IMG/VR virus record: IMGVR_UViG_3300022821_000113
Location: 1 to 23,851 of that record
Reading direction: 5' to 3' (one strand)
Origin: a virus
Length of the DNA stretch: 23,851 bases
Shown in pieces: positions 23,760-23,851 of the stretch. The notes below the pieces were generated by a model that had not been told where the DNA came from, did not search any database, and saw nothing but the letters and a program-made list of their open reading frames with translations. The translations under genes were made by a program, and so were the position numbers. Every line of letters starts with the position of its first letter. The first letter of the stretch is position 1.

Positions 23760-23851
23760 GGTTGGGTATTGGGTCTCCGAAAGGGGTTCAGAGACTCAAC
23801 GGACCATGTGCCCGTATTCTCAGGGAAGGGGTCGTCTTTTTCGCAGGGAGT
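23760..23851 (-). promoter_or_regulatory. Non-coding leader upstream of the CNNM-type gene
   Basis: The last 92 bases show no convincing gene on either strand; the minus frame of the CNNM gene meets a stop within it. It is the expected site of the promoter for the four-gene minus-strand cluster, but no clear -35/-10 pair was found, and the window ends here. Confidence 0.3.

Noticed and set aside
21289-23851. Reading the minus-strand cluster as host chromosome next to a prophage end
   Set aside because: The junction has no att-like repeat or integrase, the genes abut the wedge gene with zero gap, and tiny overlapping unknown genes look phage-like. It cannot be fully excluded from this window alone.

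Overview
The window is a stretch of a tailed-virus genome and almost certainly comes from a contractile-tailed phage (myovirus type). It reads in order: the C-terminus of a tape measure protein, hub-type proteins, an OB-fold/beta-helix spike, very large multidomain tail or baseplate proteins, a gp25-like wedge protein and a gp6/gpJ-like wedge protein. The sequence is visibly GC-rich and uses the standard code, mostly with TGA stops. Genes are packed with 1-17 nt overlaps (TGATG, ATGA and GTGA junctions), which points to translational coupling. The host cannot be read from the sequence. A putative M15-type peptidase domain in one structural protein suggests a peptidoglycan-containing bacterium. 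The multidomain sizes and the accessory genes suggest a large phage genome. No integrase, tRNA, att site, IS element or CRISPR array was seen.

Layout. Positions 2-871 hold the tape measure C-terminus (cut by the window edge). Positions 871-2288 hold two tandem paralogous virion proteins. Positions 2285-3142 hold three small unknown genes. Positions 3139-5784 encode the baseplate hub and 5793-7844 the central spike. Positions 7844-8428 encode a small Gly/Ala-rich protein built of three internal repeats. Positions 8454-13061 encode a 1535-residue multidomain beta-rich protein. Positions 13063-13359 encode a small charged protein, and 13343-15079 a protein with an FnIII-like domain between hydrophobic helical segments. 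Positions 15620-17008 encode a structural protein ending in the M15-like zinc peptidase domain. Positions 17005-17820 encode the gp25-like wedge protein with a CxxC site. Positions 17824-21288 encode the gp6/gpJ-like wedge protein carrying a collagen-like Gly-X-Thr segment.

Two minus-strand modules break the plus-strand structural operon. One is a single gene (14957-15532) for a three-TM membrane protein, tail to tail with and overlapping the FnIII protein gene. The other is a four-gene minus-strand cluster, transcribed from 23759 to 21289: a CNNM/CorC-type DUF21+CBS membrane protein, a 73-residue Cys-containing protein, a 95-residue protein and a radical SAM enzyme. This cluster meets the gp6-like gene at a TGATCA palindrome that forms both stop codons.

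The plus-strand genes together would build the tail tip: tape measure, hub, spike, wedges and host-contacting domains. The minus-strand genes look like accessory (moron or auxiliary metabolic) cargo. They are the least expected part of the window: a probable divalent-cation (Mg2+) transporter-like protein, a radical SAM enzyme and a small coiled-coil membrane protein of unknown role. All functional calls rest on reading motifs in the translated sequence; no database search was possible.
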